64,000 bases of DNA from assembly GCF_947500975.1 (NCBI RefSeq), contig NZ_CANMUE010000010.1, positions 62,001 through 126,000 on the forward strand, read 5' to 3'. Shown here in pieces: positions 14,798 through 23,329 of this stretch. The notes under the pieces are model-generated. The model did not search any database and was not told the DNA's origin. It saw only the letters and a list, made by a program, of their open reading frames with translations. Made by a program: the position numbers and the translations under genes. Within the stretch, counting starts at the first letter, position 1. Each line of letters starts with the position of its first letter. Source of the DNA: an uncultured Polaribacter sp. Its GTDB lineage: Bacteria; Bacteroidota; Bacteroidia; Flavobacteriales; Flavobacteriaceae.

Positions 14798-15574
14798 ATG
14801 TTAGATTTTATTCCTTTTTCTTTTTTAGATGTACTAGACATTTTGTTAGTTGCAATACTACTCTACTACATTTATAAATTATTAAAAGGCACAGTTGCTA
14901 TTAACATTTTTATTGGAATTGCGTTAATTTTTCTCATCTGGAAAATTACTCAAGCGCTAAAAATGGAAATGCTAAGTGGTATTTTAGGTTATTTGCTATC
15001 TGGCGGTGTTATTGCTTTAATCATTGTTTTTCAGCAAGAAATAAGAAAGTTTTTGTTAATGATTGGAACCACAAATTTTTCTAATAGAAAAAACTTTTTA
15101 ACCCAATTAAAGTTTTTACACTCTGAAATTAATTCTGAAATAGATACAGAAGTTTTAGTAAAAGCCTGTGGTAATATGTCTAAAACAAAAACAGGAGCAT
15201 TAATTGTTATAGAGCGTACAAATGCTTTGGATTTTTTAATAAATACAGGCGATACTATGAATGCTCTAGTAAACGAGGTTATTCTTGAAAGTATTTTTTA
15301 TAAAAACAGTCCACTACATGATGGTGCTACAATTATTAGAGATAATTATGTAGTTGCAACTAGAGTTGTATTACCTATTTCTGATAGCAAAAAAATACCA
15401 GCAAGATTTGGTTTAAGACATAGAGCTGCTATTGGAGTTACCGAAAAAACGGATGCAGTTTGTTTATTAGTTTCTGAAGAAACTGGAGAAATTTCTTACA
15501 TAAAAGATGGTGAATTTGTCTTATTTTCAACACATTTAGAACTGAATGAAAAACTTAAAAAAGATTTTATCTAA
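14798..15574 (+). CDS. cdaA: Diadenylate cyclase CdaA
   Basis: This 258-residue protein has three N-terminal membrane segments (residues about 8-28, 33-50, 62-85) and a DAC catalytic domain with HDGAT (about 173-177) and RHRAA (about 207-211). DGA and RHR are the cyclase signature. It makes the second messenger c-di-AMP from two ATP, controlling turgor and cell envelope in other bacteria. It follows exbD by 52 nt and ends with a terminator shared with the convergent lipoprotein gene. In many Bacteroidota cdaA follows folP directly; here exbD lies between. Confidence 0.95.
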   Translation: MLDFIPFSFLDVLDILLVAILLYYIYKLLKGTVAINIFIGIALIFLIWKITQALKMEMLSGILGYLLSGGVIALIIVFQQEIRKFLLMIGTTNFSNRKNFLTQLKFLHSEINSEIDTEVLVKACGNMSKTKTGALIVIERTNALDFLINTGDTMNALVNEVILESIFYKNSPLHDGATIIRDNYVVATRVVLPISDSKKIPARFGLRHRAAIGVTEKTDAVCLLVSEETGEISYIKDGEFVLFSTHLELNEKLKKDFI

Positions 15575-15594
15575 TCAATTTAAAATATGTATAA

Positions 15595-15628
15595 CAAAAA
15601 AAGGTTCTCAAATTGAGAACCTTTTTAG
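15595..15628. terminator. Bidirectional terminator between cdaA and a lipoprotein gene
   Basis: A stem AAAAAGGTTCTCAA/TTGAGAACCTTTTT with flanking A and T runs can end both convergent transcripts. Confidence 0.8.
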
Positions 15629-15650
15629 TATAAAATAAATTGTATTTTCC

Positions 15651-16097
15651 TTATTTAACAGAAGCCATTTTAGATTTAATTGCATTTAATACACTTTTAA
15701 ATTTTGTTGCACTTTCTGCATCTAAAGAGCCTAATAATTCTTTTCCTTTTGCAGCTAATTCAACACCTTGTTTTGCTAATTTTGCATTTTTTAAAACATC
15801 TCCTTTTGCTGCAATAAAATCTTTTGCATAAGTTGCATATGTTTGTAGATGTTCAGTTACAGCTTCGTTTTCAAACTTTGGAATTGAAACTCCTTCTATA
15901 GCAGAATTTATCATATTAGAAACATCTGTTTTAGTTTCTTCTACAACTTCCTCTACTTCTTCAACTTTTTTTACAAGCTCTTTTTTCATTTCGGTTTTAG
16001 CATCTTTAACAGATTCTAAAGTTGACTTTTTTTCACTTTTACATGATGTTGCTAATAAAGCACCAACAACCATCATTGATAATAATACTTTTTTCAT
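15651..16097 (-). CDS. Lipoprotein with helical, Lys/Glu/Ala-rich body
   Basis: This 148-residue protein has a lipoprotein signal ending LLATSC (Cys 19), then a strongly charged helix (KTEMKKELVKKVEEVEEVVE), an Ala-rich middle and a Lys-rich end. It looks like a coiled-coil periplasmic or outer-membrane lipoprotein. No family is recognised. It lies downstream of the ABC exporter gene by about 70 nt on the same strand and could be read from the same transcript. Confidence 0.6.
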   Translation of the reverse strand: MKKVLLSMMVVGALLATSCKSEKKSTLESVKDAKTEMKKELVKKVEEVEEVVEETKTDVSNMINSAIEGVSIPKFENEAVTEHLQTYATYAKDFIAAKGDVLKNAKLAKQGVELAAKGKELLGSLDAESATKFKSVLNAIKSKMASVK

Positions 16098-16167
16098 TTT
16101 TAATTTTGTTTAAGATTGAAAACAAATCTACTTTATTTAAAACTCTTAACAAAACATTACCAAGTAA

Positions 16168-17934
16168 TTAAGAAGCTTGATCTAAAGTAAACTGTTTTTC
16201 ATATAAGTTTTTGTAATAACCATTCTCTTTTGCTAACAACTCTAAATGAGTTCCTTCTTCAACAATTAGCCCTTTATCCATTACAATTATCTTGTCAGCT
16301 TTTTTAATGGTTGTTAATCTATGTGCAATAACAATTGAAGTTCTGTTTTTGGTAATTGTATCGGTTGCATATTGTATTAATTGCTCTGAATGTGCATCTA
16401 CAGAAGAGGTTGCTTCATCCAAAATTAAAATACTTGGTTTGCTTAAATAAGCACGTAAAAAAGCTATAAGCTGTCTTTGACCAGAAGATAACATTGCTCC
16501 CCGTTCTTTTACATTATATTGATAACCTTCTGGAAGTGTCATTATAAAATCATGAACTCCAATTTGTTTGGCTGCTTCTTCTACTTCTTTTTGAGTAATA
16601 CTTTTATCTTGTAAAGTTATGTTGTTTAAAATTGAATCAGAAAATAAAAACACATCTTGCAAAACTATTGCAACTTGTTTTCTTAAACTTTCAATGGTAT
16701 AATCATCAACATTAACATCATCAATACATATGGTCCCTTTATCAATTTCATAAAAACGATTTATCAAATTAATGATTGTAGATTTTCCTGCTCCAGTTGA
16801 ACCAACAATAGCAATAGTTTGCCCAGATTTTACATTAAATGAAACACCTTTTAAAACTTCTTCGTCTTTAATATAACTGAACTTTACATCTTTAAAAACA
16901 ATATTTCCTTGTAATTTTTCTGCTATAATAGTTCCATTTTTTGTGATACTACTATCTGTATCTATAATTTTAAAAACTCTTTCTCCGGCTACAATCCCCA
17001 TTTGAAGTTGATTAAATTTATCTGCAATTTGACGTAAAGGCCTAAATAACATTTGAGCAAATTGTATAAAACCCATAATCATACCAATAGAAACATTTGA
17101 ATCTTGAACGGCTTTACCGCCACCAAACCAAACAATTAACCCTAATGCTATTGATGATAAAATTTCTGCTATTGGAAAGAAAACAGAATAATACCAGATG
17201 GTTTTTATATAAGCTTTTTTATGTTTTTTATTTATCTTTTCAAAATTCTGATATTCTATATTTTCTCTATTGAAAAGTTGTACAATTTTCATTCCGGTAA
17301 CCCTTTCTTGTACAAAACCATTTAGATTTGCTACTTGATTTCTTACTTCTTGAAAAGTATTTTTTATAGCTACTTGGAATAATTTTGTTGCATATAATAA
17401 AATAGGTAAAATAGCAAAAGTGATGAGTGCTAACTTTACATCTAAAATTAGTAATACTACTATTACAGAAAGCATTACAAGAATTTCACTTATAATTGTA
17501 AAAACGCCAACAGAAAAAAAAGCTGCTATAGTTTCAATATCAGAAACAACTCTTGTTACTAATCTTCCAACAGAGTTATTATCAAAGTAAGACATCTTAA
17601 ATTGTAAAATATGTCTGAATATTTTAGCTCTTATGTCTCTAATAATATGTTGACCAACCCAATTTGCAAAATAAATAAATGTAAAACGTAATAACACTTC
17701 TACAAGTAAAATTACCAACATTATAAGCGTATAATTTAACAATCCTTCTTTGTCTTTAGTAGCAATATAATTGTCTACAGTATCAATTAAAATTAAAGGA
17801 GTTAGAACAGAAAATAATGCTAAAAGTATAGTTGAAGATGCAGCTATAAAAAAATGAAAACGATATTTACTAGCAAAAGACATTAGTCTTTTAAAAATTT
17901 GCATATCAAAAGCATTTCCAGATTTTTCTTCCAA
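16168..17934 (-). CDS. ABC exporter, MsbA-like (membrane + ATPase half-transporter)
   Basis: This 588-residue protein fuses six membrane segments (about residues 15-320) with an ATPase domain. The Walker A GSTGAGKST is near residue 380, Q-loop IVLQDVFLF near 423, signature LSSGQRQLIAFLRA near 485, Walker B ILILDEAT near 505 and H-loop IAHRL near 535. All ATPase motifs are intact. Homodimer flippase/exporter architecture fits lipid or multidrug export; substrate unknown. It starts 3 nt after truA, so truA and the exporter are co-transcribed. Confidence 0.9.
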   Translation of the reverse strand: MEEKSGNAFDMQIFKRLMSFASKYRFHFFIAASSTILLALFSVLTPLILIDTVDNYIATKDKEGLLNYTLIMLVILLVEVLLRFTFIYFANWVGQHIIRDIRAKIFRHILQFKMSYFDNNSVGRLVTRVVSDIETIAAFFSVGVFTIISEILVMLSVIVVLLILDVKLALITFAILPILLYATKLFQVAIKNTFQEVRNQVANLNGFVQERVTGMKIVQLFNRENIEYQNFEKINKKHKKAYIKTIWYYSVFFPIAEILSSIALGLIVWFGGGKAVQDSNVSIGMIMGFIQFAQMLFRPLRQIADKFNQLQMGIVAGERVFKIIDTDSSITKNGTIIAEKLQGNIVFKDVKFSYIKDEEVLKGVSFNVKSGQTIAIVGSTGAGKSTIINLINRFYEIDKGTICIDDVNVDDYTIESLRKQVAIVLQDVFLFSDSILNNITLQDKSITQKEVEEAAKQIGVHDFIMTLPEGYQYNVKERGAMLSSGQRQLIAFLRAYLSKPSILILDEATSSVDAHSEQLIQYATDTITKNRTSIVIAHRLTTIKKADKIIVMDKGLIVEEGTHLELLAKENGYYKNLYEKQFTLDQAS

Positions 17935-17937
17935 AAC

Positions 17938-18663
17938 TTAATATTTTATATTTGTTAAAAATAAACCTTTTGCGGGTACTGACAATCCTGCATTACTCCT
18001 ATTCTTACTTTCAATTACCTTTCTAAAATCTTCTACAGAAATTTTACCTAAGCCTACATCTAACAACGTACCAACTATAGCTCTTACCATATTTCTTAAA
18101 AACCTATTTGCTGTTATGTAGAAAGTTAATTCGTTATTATTTGCTTTCCAAAATGCCTCTGTAACATCGCAATTATATGTATAAACATCTGTTTTAACTT
18201 TAGAAAAACATTGAAAATCTGTATATTCTAAAAGTAATTTTGCAGCTTTATTCATTAATAAAACATCTGGTTTTTGAGAGTGAATTTGCCAAGAAAAATC
18301 TAATAAAAAAGGATTTCTTCCCAACCAAATTTTATACTCATAGCTTCTACTTAATGCATCAAATCTCACATGTTTTTCATCATCAACCCTATAAAAATCT
18401 TGTATGAAAATATCATTTGGTAAAATAGAATTGAGTTTGAAAATAATTTGTTTTTCTAGTTTTTTATCAGAATCAAAATGCGCAAACATTTGTGAAGCAT
18501 GCACTCCAGTATCTGTTCTTCCTGCACCAACTACCTGAATATCTTGTTGTAAAATTGTACTAATTGCGTTATTTAATTTTTCTTGTACAGAAATTACATC
18601 TGGTTGAATTTGCCAACCGTGGTAATTTTTACCATTATAAGAAAGTTCAATAAAATACCTCAA
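17938..18663 (-). CDS. truA: tRNA pseudouridine(38-40) synthase TruA
   Basis: This 241-residue protein has the TruA core: SYNGKNYHGWQIQP at residues 8-21, GAGRTDTGVHA with catalytic Asp 51, then RSYEYKIWLGRNPF and FLRNMVRAIVGTLLDVGLG near 185-205. It isomerises U38-40 in tRNA anticodon arms. It has a TAnnTTTG promoter (18686-18693, minus strand) about 17 nt from the start and leads the truA-ABC exporter pair. Divergent to the phosphodiesterase gene. Confidence 0.95.
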   Translation of the reverse strand: MRYFIELSYNGKNYHGWQIQPDVISVQEKLNNAISTILQQDIQVVGAGRTDTGVHASQMFAHFDSDKKLEKQIIFKLNSILPNDIFIQDFYRVDDEKHVRFDALSRSYEYKIWLGRNPFLLDFSWQIHSQKPDVLLMNKAAKLLLEYTDFQCFSKVKTDVYTYNCDVTEAFWKANNNELTFYITANRFLRNMVRAIVGTLLDVGLGKISVEDFRKVIESKNRSNAGLSVPAKGLFLTNIKY

Positions 18664-18685
18664 GAATAATTGTTTTTGAAGTTAT

Positions 18686-18693
18686 CAAAATTA
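18686..18693 (-). promoter_or_regulatory. TAnnTTTG promoter box of truA
   Basis: TAATTTTG on the minus strand lies about 23 nt upstream of the truA start. Confidence 0.5.
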
Positions 18694-18714
18694 CGGAATT
18701 TATTTAGTTATCCT

Positions 18715-18722
18715 TACTTTTG
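18715..18722 (+). promoter_or_regulatory. TAnnTTTG promoter box of the phosphodiesterase gene
   Basis: TACTTTTG lies 38 nt upstream of the ATG at 18760, back to back with the truA box. Confidence 0.55.
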
Positions 18723-18759
18723 AAACTCTCAAAAGACGTTAAACTTTTCTTACAATTTT

Positions 18760-19257
18760 ATGAAAAAAATTTTATTGTTATCAGACACTCATAGTTATAT
18801 TGACGATCAGATATTAAAATTTGTTAAACAAGCTGATGAAATTTGGCATGCAGGTGATATTGGAGATTTAAAAGTTACTGATACAATTAAAAAAATAAAA
18901 CCTTTAAGAGCAGTTTATGGAAATATTGATAACAGTGATGCAAGGCTTGAATTCCCTTTAGATGAAAAGTTTAAAGTTGAAAATGTTACCGTATGGATGA
19001 CTCACATAGGTGGTTATCCAAATAAATATAATCAACGGATTCGAGAAGAAATTAAAGTAAACCCTCCAAAAATATTTATTGCTGGGCATTCTCATATTTT
19101 AAAAGTTCAATATGATAAAAAACTAAATTTATTACATCTAAACCCAGGAGCAGCTGGAAATCACGGATTTCATAAAACACGAACAATGTTACGTTTTTGC
19201 CTTGATAATGGCAACATTAAGGATTTAGAAATTATAGAGTTGGCAAAACGTGGCTAG
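18760..19257 (+). CDS. YfcE/MJ0936-type metallophosphoesterase
   Basis: This 165-residue protein shows the metallophosphoesterase motifs in order: LLSDTHSY (residues 6-13), WHAGDIGD (29-36), VYGNIDN (52-58), MTHIGGYP (about 85-92) and AGHSH (110-114). The acid and histidine ligands for a di-metal centre are all present. Substrate in vivo is unknown. Its 3' end overlaps the convergent histidine-kinase gene by 26 nt, so both stop regions are transcribed in both directions unless one terminates early. Confidence 0.85.
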   Translation: MKKILLLSDTHSYIDDQILKFVKQADEIWHAGDIGDLKVTDTIKKIKPLRAVYGNIDNSDARLEFPLDEKFKVENVTVWMTHIGGYPNKYNQRIREEIKVNPPKIFIAGHSHILKVQYDKKLNLLHLNPGAAGNHGFHKTRTMLRFCLDNGNIKDLEIIELAKRG

Positions 19258-21088
19258 TTTTATCTTTCTCCATAACTGGTATTATCGATTCAATTATTGT
19301 TTCGCTATTATTTTGTGAGTTAATTTTAAAAGTCCCTTTCATTACTTCAATCCTTGCTTCAATTTGACTAAGACCAATTCCATTTTTTTCGTTAAATTTA
19401 AAAGAGTTAAAACCAATACCATTATCAGAAATCATCAACTTTAATTTCTTATTGGATTCTATTAAACTAACTGTTGCAGAAGTTGCTTTACTATGTTTTA
19501 AAATATTGTTTAATAATTCTTGAATAATATTATATATTTTAGTTTCAAATTTTGGGTGATATCTTCTCAATCCTTTAACTTCTGCTTTAATTTCTAATTG
19601 AGAATTAGAATATTTTTCTGTGATATTAATAATTGCTGAGTCCAGCCCAAATTTTGTTAAAACAGGAGATGTTAAAGTATGCGATAAGTTTCTAATTTTT
19701 TTTGATGCTTCAGAAATTATTTCTTGCGCTTTATTAACTTCGTTTGGAGTTTTAACTTCTAAAGTTGTTCTTGCTGCCTGTAAATGAAGGTTTGCCGAAG
19801 ATAATAAAGCACTAACACTATCATGCAAAACTTCCGAAATTTCTTGTCTCTCTAATTCTTTAGCATCTATAGTTGCATTAAGTATTCTATTTTTAGTTTC
19901 GGTATTTAACTTATCTAGTTTTTGTTTCTGTATTAATTTTATTTGGGTCAGCTTTAATTCTAAGTTTTTTCCCCTTAAATTTACTACCACAATAACACTT
20001 ATTAGTAATATAAAAATGAAAAAAGAGATAATAATAATTATTCGAGTTTTATCTTTTTCTTTTACAATTTGTAGCTCTTGATCTTTTTTTAGTAGCCTTT
20101 TTTTTGTGTTAAAATCATATTTATATCCTAATTCTTTCACTCTAGCCTTTATTTCAACATCTCTTATCTCATCTTCAATTTCATTTGCTTTTTCTAGAAT
20201 ATCATATGCTTTATAATCATTTAAGTTTCGCATTGCCCAAGCTAAATTGTAGTATAAAAAAACTTTAGATTTTAATGCAGCTTCGGTACTATCATTTTTA
20301 ATTAAATTTGATCCATTAATATATATATCTTTTGCTTTTTTATATTTTTTTTGTGATAAATAAATATTACCTAAATTATTTCTTGCGCTTGCTTCAAGAA
20401 ACCTATCTTTTTGTCTATGGTGAATGTTAATTGCTTTCATTGCATAATCTTCTGCCTTAGAATACAGAGATTCACTTTCATAAATTCCTGACAAGTTAGA
20501 AAACATTGTCGCTTTTATTTTTAAAAACTCGTCATTAAAAATAGGCAAACTTTCTATTTTTTTATAATAAAATTTAGCACTATCACTATATGAATGATTT
20601 ATTTTTTCTTTATTAATATAAGCTAGCTGTTGAAAGGAAGATCCAATTTTTAGATATATTTCTGCTTCATTAATGGCTGAAGTTGAATTGCTATTCGTTT
20701 CATTTAATATATTATAATTAAAGTAATGAAGAGACTCTTTATAAAACCTTAGCGCTTGAAGATAATTATTAGTTTTACTATAAATTTTTGCTATTAATAA
20801 AGAAAGTAAATAAGAATATTCTTCGTTTTTATATTCTTTACAATAATCATAAATCTCCAATGCCTTTTCTAAAGCTGGCTGAAAATTTTCTTCTTTATAA
20901 ATAGCAATTACCTCATTATATTTAACTTTAAAAATAGAATCATTTTCAACAAAAAACACTGAAGAAGTTTCTTTAAAAAAGACCTCTTCAGTATAATGTT
21001 CATTACCAAATATTTTAGCAAAAAAAATGTTAAAATAAATTAAAGTAATAGTTAATAAGTAATTATTTTTCAAAAAAAACTTAATCAT
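19232..21088 (-). CDS. TPR-containing sensor histidine kinase (NarX/LiaS type)
   Basis: This 618-residue protein has an N-terminal hydrophobic segment (signal or helix), several TPR-like repeats (about residues 60-320), one membrane helix near 350-370, a coiled-coil, then a HisKA_3 domain with the H-box RQEISEVLHDSVS (His near 420), and a HATPase domain with an N-box (ELLNNILKHSKATS) and G-box (DNGIGFN, GIGLSQIEARI). TPRs face the periplasm by topology. It pairs with the NarL-type regulator at 21825 and its gene follows the lipoprotein gene with an 8-bp overlap. Confidence 0.88.
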   Translation of the reverse strand: MIKFFLKNNYLLTITLIYFNIFFAKIFGNEHYTEEVFFKETSSVFFVENDSIFKVKYNEVIAIYKEENFQPALEKALEIYDYCKEYKNEEYSYLLSLLIAKIYSKTNNYLQALRFYKESLHYFNYNILNETNSNSTSAINEAEIYLKIGSSFQQLAYINKEKINHSYSDSAKFYYKKIESLPIFNDEFLKIKATMFSNLSGIYESESLYSKAEDYAMKAINIHHRQKDRFLEASARNNLGNIYLSQKKYKKAKDIYINGSNLIKNDSTEAALKSKVFLYYNLAWAMRNLNDYKAYDILEKANEIEDEIRDVEIKARVKELGYKYDFNTKKRLLKKDQELQIVKEKDKTRIIIIISFFIFILLISVIVVVNLRGKNLELKLTQIKLIQKQKLDKLNTETKNRILNATIDAKELERQEISEVLHDSVSALLSSANLHLQAARTTLEVKTPNEVNKAQEIISEASKKIRNLSHTLTSPVLTKFGLDSAIINITEKYSNSQLEIKAEVKGLRRYHPKFETKIYNIIQELLNNILKHSKATSATVSLIESNKKLKLMISDNGIGFNSFKFNEKNGIGLSQIEARIEVMKGTFKINSQNNSETIIESIIPVMEKDKTSHVLPTL

Positions 21089-21746
21089 TTATAATTATTC
21101 TTGGCTTTCTTCTTGTTTCTACTGTTGATGATTTGGAAGCATAATTATAATTAACAAAATCAATTTTTAATGGTTTTCCATCTTCTTTTTCTAAATCTCT
21201 TTTAAACTTTGCAACATCGCTATCTCCTTCTTTTAAGTGAACTTCATAAGTTTCATTATCAGAGTTATAAGCAAAACTTACTTCAACATTATTATTTACT
21301 TTAAATTCAAGTTCAAAAGTTTCATCTTTATTTTGTTTAATACTATAAGATTTTAATTTATTTGTGTCTGTTGACCCTTTAGATAAAAATTTAATATCAT
21401 CATCATAAACTGTAATAAAACCAGTTTTATTTGTGTTTGAATCTTCAAAGCTTAATTGTAATTTTTCTCCTACAAATACATCTTTAGTAAATTTATCTAA
21501 TACTGTTTTCTCTGAGGGAGTAAAAAAAAATTCTTTTTTATTAGTTTCCTCATCATAAACTTCATTTACATCAGCATTATTTATCTTTAATTCTAAAGAA
21601 TAAGCTCCAAAGCCATCTTTATTTAAGGTATAAGTTTCTAATAAAGCTGAATTAGGGGACTCAATTAATTCTGCATTTTCTGTATCGCAAGAAAAAAACA
21701 AAACACAACATAAAATAGTTATAGAAATCGTTTTTAATGTTTTCAT
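21081..21746 (-). CDS. Lipoprotein of unknown function in a two-component operon
   Basis: This 221-residue protein has the lipoprotein signal ending LFFSC (Cys 20) and is otherwise acidic and Lys-rich, with repeats of a 'KxYSLELKxNxA'-type strand pattern (residues about 40-70 and 135-165). No family is recognised. It sits between the response-regulator gene and the kinase gene, overlapping the latter by 8 nt. A lipoprotein that senses the envelope and signals to the TPR kinase is a reasonable guess. Confidence 0.6.
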   Translation of the reverse strand: MKTLKTISITILCCVLFFSCDTENAELIESPNSALLETYTLNKDGFGAYSLELKINNADVNEVYDEETNKKEFFFTPSEKTVLDKFTKDVFVGEKLQLSFEDSNTNKTGFITVYDDDIKFLSKGSTDTNKLKSYSIKQNKDETFELEFKVNNNVEVSFAYNSDNETYEVHLKEGDSDVAKFKRDLEKEDGKPLKIDFVNYNYASKSSTVETRRKPRIIIND

Positions 21747-21824
21747 GATAATAGATTTTGGGAAAAATGATTATATTATATATAATATTAATTAATATTT
21801 ATATGTAAACATAAGTTTGGGGAT

Positions 21825-22490
21825 TTATACTATATTGTTTTTTACAGCGTACATTGCTAAACCTACTGAGTTTTTTACTTTAATTTTTCTTAATAAATTT
21901 TTTCTATATGTATCAACTGTACTAATGCCAATATTTAACTTATCAGCAATTTGTGTTGTATTATACTCTTCTGTAATTAATTTTAATACTTTTAATTCTC
22001 TATCTGTTAGTTGTTCAATTACAAATTTATTTGGTAAATTCCCTTCAGGAACTGATTGTCCTGAAATAGATTTTATCAATTTTCTTTGAATATCATCACT
22101 AAAATATTGCTCTCCTCTAGACACTGCTTTTATTGCATTGATAATATGTTCTCCTGCATTGTTTTTGGAAATATAGCCTAAACAACCAAGTTTCAACATT
22201 TCTTCTACAATCTTCACATCATCATAACTAGATAATACAATTGTTTTATGATCAATTTTCAACTTATTAAGATGCTTAAGAACTTCGATGCCATCTATAA
22301 CAGGCATTGTAATATCTAAAATTAGAACATCGGCTTTGTTTTTCTTTTTACTAAACCATTCAAGCACTTCTGCTCCATTTAGTGAAAAACCATTGACTTC
22401 GATATCTTTATCGGTTTTTATAATAGCAATGATTCCTTCAATTAAAATCTTATGATCATCAGCTACATGAACGTAAATTTTTTTTCTCAT
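21825..22490 (-). CDS. NarL-type response regulator
   Basis: This 221-residue protein has an N-terminal receiver (ADDHKILIEGI with acidic pocket, ILDITMPVIDGIEVL with the phospho-acceptor Asp near residue 58, SSYDD and K near 107) and a C-terminal LuxR-type helix-turn-helix (LTDRELKVLKLITEEYNTTQ and IGISTVDTYRKNLLRK). It is first in the operon, so it is read before the lipoprotein and the kinase. Its promoter box is at 22504-22511 with palindromes just upstream that may be its own binding sites. Confidence 0.9.
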   Translation of the reverse strand: MRKKIYVHVADDHKILIEGIIAIIKTDKDIEVNGFSLNGAEVLEWFSKKKNKADVLILDITMPVIDGIEVLKHLNKLKIDHKTIVLSSYDDVKIVEEMLKLGCLGYISKNNAGEHIINAIKAVSRGEQYFSDDIQRKLIKSISGQSVPEGNLPNKFVIEQLTDRELKVLKLITEEYNTTQIADKLNIGISTVDTYRKNLLRKIKVKNSVGLAMYAVKNNIV

Positions 22491-22503
22491 TATTGTATGT
22501 CAG

Positions 22504-22511
22504 CAAATTTA
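22504..22511 (-). promoter_or_regulatory. TAnnTTTG promoter box of the response-regulator operon
   Basis: TAAATTTG on the minus strand has a TTG at 22532-22534, 20 nt upstream, a good match to the Bacteroidota -33/-7 spacing, and lies 14 nt before the gene start. Confidence 0.6.
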
Positions 22512-22534
22512 ATATGGTTATTTAATGTACACAA

Positions 22535-22600
22535 TCCCTATTTATAGGGAAATTTATAGCTCCCCATTTATAAGGAGTAACTCCCTATAAATGGGGAGCT
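22535..22600. promoter_or_regulatory. Cluster of palindromes upstream of the response-regulator promoter
   Basis: Two inverted repeats lie directly upstream of the -33 element. The first is TCCCTAT-TT-ATAGGGA (22535-22550). The second has 14-bp arms, AGCTCCCCATTTAT (22558-22571) and ATAAATGGGGAGCT (22587-22600), enclosing GGAG/CTCC. Both contain CCCTATAAAT or ATTTATAGGG-type half-sites. Their position fits activator binding, most simply by the operon's own NarL-type regulator. Confidence 0.55.
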
Positions 22601-22649
22601 GAATAATTTATTTAATTTCTAAAGTTAATGATATTTAATAATTATAAAA

Positions 22650-22684
22650 ACAAAAAACCGAGATTGAATCTCGGTTTTTTTTTC
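22650..22684 (-). terminator. Terminator after the DUF4293 gene
   Basis: A stem AAAACCGAGATT/AATCTCGGTTTT with a strong T run on the plus side and A run on the other lies about 25 nt beyond the DUF4293 stop. Confidence 0.8.
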
Positions 22685-22709
22685 GCACTAAATATACTAA
22701 TTGTTAGTA

Positions 22710-23141
22710 TTATCGTAATCTATCAACAGATTTTACAAGATCTTCATCCTTTTTAATCGCCTTATTTGCTAAAACAAGAAGCAATACAGCCAAAATTGGT
22801 AAGAACATCCCAATACCTTTCTCAGAAACTGAAGTTTCTCCAGATAATGTTAGAGATAAATAAATCAATAATCCTAATAAAAAAAGATTAATCAAAATTA
22901 TAATTCGCCCGATAACAAATTGCAATTTTCTATTTTTATATAAAAATATAGTTACAAATGATGAAAGAGCGGATAGAAAAAATAGAATTGGTATTATTTT
23001 TAATGATAATACTTCTTCCGAAAACAAATCTAAAACAAATATTTTTTCTTTTAAAGTATTCCACAAATTAAATACAAAAATTAATCCTCCAGAAATTATA
23101 GAAACTAATAATAAATAAATTGTTTGTATTCTTTGTATCAT
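22710..23141 (-). CDS. DUF4293 membrane protein
   Basis: I place the start at 23141 (MIQRIQTIYLLL), not at the upstream ATG (23255): the family starts with MIQRIQT, and the extra N-terminus is unlike protein. The resulting 143 residues hold four membrane segments. A TAnnTTTG box (TACTTTTG) at 23161-23168 on the minus strand fits this start. DUF4293 genes next to rho are a recurrent Bacteroidota arrangement. Function unknown. Confidence 0.85.
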   Translation of the reverse strand: MIQRIQTIYLLLVSIISGGLIFVFNLWNTLKEKIFVLDLFSEEVLSLKIIPILFFLSALSSFVTIFLYKNRKLQFVIGRIIILINLFLLGLLIYLSLTLSGETSVSEKGIGMFLPILAVLLLVLANKAIKKDEDLVKSVDRLR

Positions 23142-23160
23142 GTTTTTTTTCTTGTCTATA

Positions 23161-23168
23161 CAAAAGTA
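23161..23168 (-). promoter_or_regulatory. TAnnTTTG promoter box of the DUF4293 gene
   Basis: TACTTTTG on the minus strand gives a leader of about 14 nt to the start chosen at 23141 and excludes the upstream start at 23255. Confidence 0.55.
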
Positions 23169-23329
23169 AAACTTCTTTTTTAAAAAGAAAACCTCAATCT
23201 TAAAAAAAAAGTATATATTTGTAATGTAAAACCTCACAACAATATTGTATAGCACTATATACAGTTTATAAAATCTAAAAACAAAATTATTGATATTTTA
23301 AGATAATTTTTAACTTAACAAATACATAA

